10,157 bases of DNA from Lunasporangiospora selenospora (taxonomy: Eukaryota; Mortierellomycota; Mortierellomycetes; Mortierellales; Mortierellaceae), in the NCBI GenBank assembly GCA_015680635.1, contig JAABOA010000535.1, positions 3,731 through 13,887 of the forward strand. The letters are read 5' to 3'. How positions within the stretch are numbered: position 1 is the stretch's first letter; every line of letters starts with the position of its first letter. Made by a program: the position numbers and the translations under genes. Of the stretch, positions 8,644 through 10,157 are shown in pieces. Below the pieces are notes generated by a model. It saw only the letters and a list, made by a program, of their open reading frames with translations, was not told the DNA's origin and searched no databases.

Positions 8644-8686
8644 GGGGGAGGAGGATAAGGAGGGAAGGAGGAGGGAAGGAGGAGGG
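8642..8686 (+). repeat. GGA-rich polypurine block
   Basis: Built from irregular GGAGGGAAGGA units, with four runs of three or more G separated by 8 to 13 bases and one interrupting T at 8656. With the adjacent GA tract it makes about 100 bases of almost pure purine on one strand. Confidence 0.85.
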
Positions 8687-8870
8687 TACGAATTCAGGAA
8701 GAGGAGAGGGGGGCTTTGATGCATTTAAGGTAAGGGGGACTTGGGCAATGGAAACAACAAGCATCGACACAAAGAGAAAATGAGTAAACAGACAACACGC
8801 CCAGTTAGGACATAGTCCAGCTCAAAGTTTGTCCTTTGGTCGAAGCTATATCCACCATGTCATTGTGGCC

Positions 8871-8878
8871 TATAAAAA
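8871..8878 (+). promoter_or_regulatory. TATA-like TATAAAAA without an obvious gene
   Basis: A consensus-quality TATA sequence followed by A-rich DNA. The nearest downstream frames look non-coding, so it may be chance or serve a non-coding transcript. Confidence 0.2.
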
Positions 8879-9501
8879 GAGGGTATCTAAATAAAGAGAA
8901 TACGATTCGGTACTGGTGGACAGTACAGTGCCTCAAAGGAAAATTAGTACTGCACAAGAACTCTGGACCCTGGCACAGTTGCATGATCGGGATGCTGCGC
9001 GATTGCCGCGGTCGGAGAATGGGCAGGTGGGCCACTTCTCCCTTGCTTCAATTTGTCCCCTCCTTGGTCTTTAGCTCGGTACGCTTGGAACAGGAAAGAG
9101 TGGGTGGGGTTTGCTTCCCTACAGCCTACTCTCCTATTTCCAACAGGGCTCAAGCCAGCGGTAAAAGGCATTACCGCAGTTCTTGTGCTCCCTGAGGAAG
9201 GGCTCGATGGCGCTGCTATTACTTTTTTGCTATTGCCAAGGCTGGGTAGGGCTCGGATGATGATCGAGTGAGGACGAAACTGGGCCAAATGGGTAAATTT
9301 CGGTACGGCGCAAGGTGTCGAGTCGGGACTCAAGTGATACGGCCAATAGGAGTGGACAACCTAATCAGTCCTCATTTGATCGACTTGTTCCTGACCCTCT
9401 GGTCCTACTCTGTTCAAATGGCGTATCCAAAGCAATGTACTTTGAGAACAGCAAAAGTAGAATGAGAAAAAGAGCACCGTCGAGAGCGAAGATGGCAAAA
9501 G

Positions 9502-9547
9502 ACGGGTCTTGTGGGCAGACCCGTTGCTGTGGAACACAACAGCAACG
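9502..9547. other. Two overlapping, mutually exclusive hairpins
   Basis: Hairpin A has ACGGGTCT (9502-9509) pairing with AGACCCGT (9517-9524) around a 7-base loop. Hairpin B has CGTTGCTGT (9522-9530) pairing with ACAGCAACG (9539-9547) around an 8-base loop. The arms share 9522-9524, so both cannot be fully closed at once. No coding frame explains them. Confidence 0.7.
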
Positions 9548-10043
9548 CCTCACTACTCGATAAATATAGAAACACACAAGTGCACGCCCCTGTGCTCTAG
9601 CCTTTGTTGCCCTGATGGTCTCTGTGCTATATGTAAAAGCGTCGAGTGCGTTCCAGGGTCCAGGGCTACAGACGTCCTTACGTCCTTGCCCCCTCGCGTT
9701 TCTTTAGCGCTAATGGTCCATCATTTCGTTATTGCACTGAGGCATCTACGACAAGCAACGGGTCTCTGACCAAAGGATGGAGGAGGAGTAGCGGGGGCAG
9801 ACCTACGCCGTGCCCTGAGGTGACAGTGCTGTGTTCCCGAGGGTTGTCCTCGTCCGCCCCTTTTGCTCGACACGAGACAAAGTTCTCCAGGTTATTATTA
9901 TCCACACAGACCGGTAATAATGCCTCTCCCCACCGCCGTCCTCACCCTTCTCGACTTTTCACTGGTAATCAGTGCGGGCGGAGGCATCATCCGGCAACAC
10001 GGCCAGCAGTGCCGTTGGACCCTCGCTCCTCATCTGCGCCGGT

Positions 10044-10101
10044 TATAAATATCACCTCGCTGCTGGGCACCGCTTTTCACTCCTCTCTCTTACATCCTTT
10101 C

Positions 10102-10105
<4 letters not shown>
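10044..10105 (+). promoter_or_regulatory. Probable promoter of a gene beyond the right edge
   Basis: TATAAATA at 10044-10051 is followed by a pyrimidine-rich region with CACTCCTCTCTC and ending in the CT tract, the usual fungal TATA plus CT-rich initiator layout, reading rightward. The transcribed gene itself lies outside the window. Confidence 0.45.

Positions 10106-10157
<52 letters not shown>
10106..10157 (+). repeat. (CT)26 microsatellite at the window end
   Basis: Fifty-two bases of uninterrupted CT run to the last base of the window. The true length is unknown because the sequence ends inside the repeat, a common short-read assembly break. Confidence 0.97.

Larger units (their letters stand above)
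8687..10043. other. Non-coding or unrecognised stretch at right of window
   Basis: There is no gene I can support in these 1.36 kb. The longest frames (119 codons plus strand 8836-9195; 129 codons minus strand 8944-9333) overlap each other and show no domain or heptad, membrane or targeting pattern. Contents are a TATAAAAA at 8871-8878 with no convincing gene after it, a perfect short palindrome GAGTC-GG-GACTC near 9319-9330, two overlapping hairpins at 9502-9547 and an ACGTCCTT direct repeat near 9671-9687. Confidence 0.6.

Noticed and set aside
8495-8770. 91-codon minus-strand frame
   Set aside because: Its core is the (GA)28 repeat read as Ser-Leu; any long GA tract gives an open frame.
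89-8863. 13-base match ATATCCACCATGT shared by about 89-101 and 8848-8860
   Set aside because: A match of this length is expected about once by chance in 10 kb, and the flanks do not match.
9255-9290. Hammerhead-ribozyme-like core (GTGAGGACGAAAC with CGGATGA before it)
   Set aside because: The second conserved U of CUGAUGA is G, stem II has an A-A mismatch and a G-U pair, and I find no stem III partner or cleavage triplet nearby.
8944-9333. 129-codon minus-strand frame and overlapping 119-codon plus-strand frame
   Set aside because: Both overlap on opposite strands, lack motifs and have no convincing start or splice context.
9257-9393. C/D-box snoRNA (perfect ATGATGA C box at 9257-9263)
   Set aside because: The nearest plausible CTGA D box is about 130 bases away, and flanking bases do not form a terminal stem.
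1-10157. A novel multi-gene system
   Set aside because: The only two supported genes are a golgin-like tether and NAGS, both housekeeping families, with no sign of a functional link between them.

Overview
The window looks like one contig of an intron-rich fungal nuclear genome. Signs are short introns with GT...AG ends, CTAAC-type branch points (one perfect TACTAAC), CT-rich leaders, many GA/CT microsatellites, and an acetylglutamate synthase of fungal mitochondrial architecture. An early-diverging fungus (Mortierellomycota/Mucoromycota) is my guess, but the sequence alone does not settle it. Both ends look like assembly limits. The left end opens inside a perfect 28-bp inverted repeat that folds back on position 145, and the right end runs out inside a (CT)26 tract.

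Layout. Positions 3482 down to 1 (minus strand) hold a multi-exon gene for a long coiled-coil protein. It starts with a short amphipathic helix and reaches, at the contig edge, a segment resembling the region before the Arf1-binding GRAB domain of Rud3/GMAP-210 golgins. I rebuilt eight exons whose phases all agree (853 residues to the last certain codon); the C-terminus is lost or ends prematurely at the edge. Positions 3483-4712 are a 1.2-kb divergent intergenic region with a GATA-rich minisatellite, a CACGTG box and a CT-rich leader. Positions 4713-6977 (plus strand) hold a three-exon gene for mitochondrial N-acetylglutamate synthase (573 aa), the first enzyme of arginine synthesis. Positions 6978-10157 show no gene I can support. 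They hold a (GA)28/polypurine tract, two overlapping hairpins and, at the far right, a TATA box plus CT tract that look like a promoter for a gene beyond the window.

The two genes have unrelated jobs (Golgi tethering and arginine synthesis). They share only a divergent upstream region, so no functional module is implied. I see no mobile element, tRNA, rRNA, CRISPR or new defence-like system. The most useful observations are the fold-back at the left end, which decides where the golgin ends, the exact gene models, and the unexplained structured DNA in the right-hand 3 kb.
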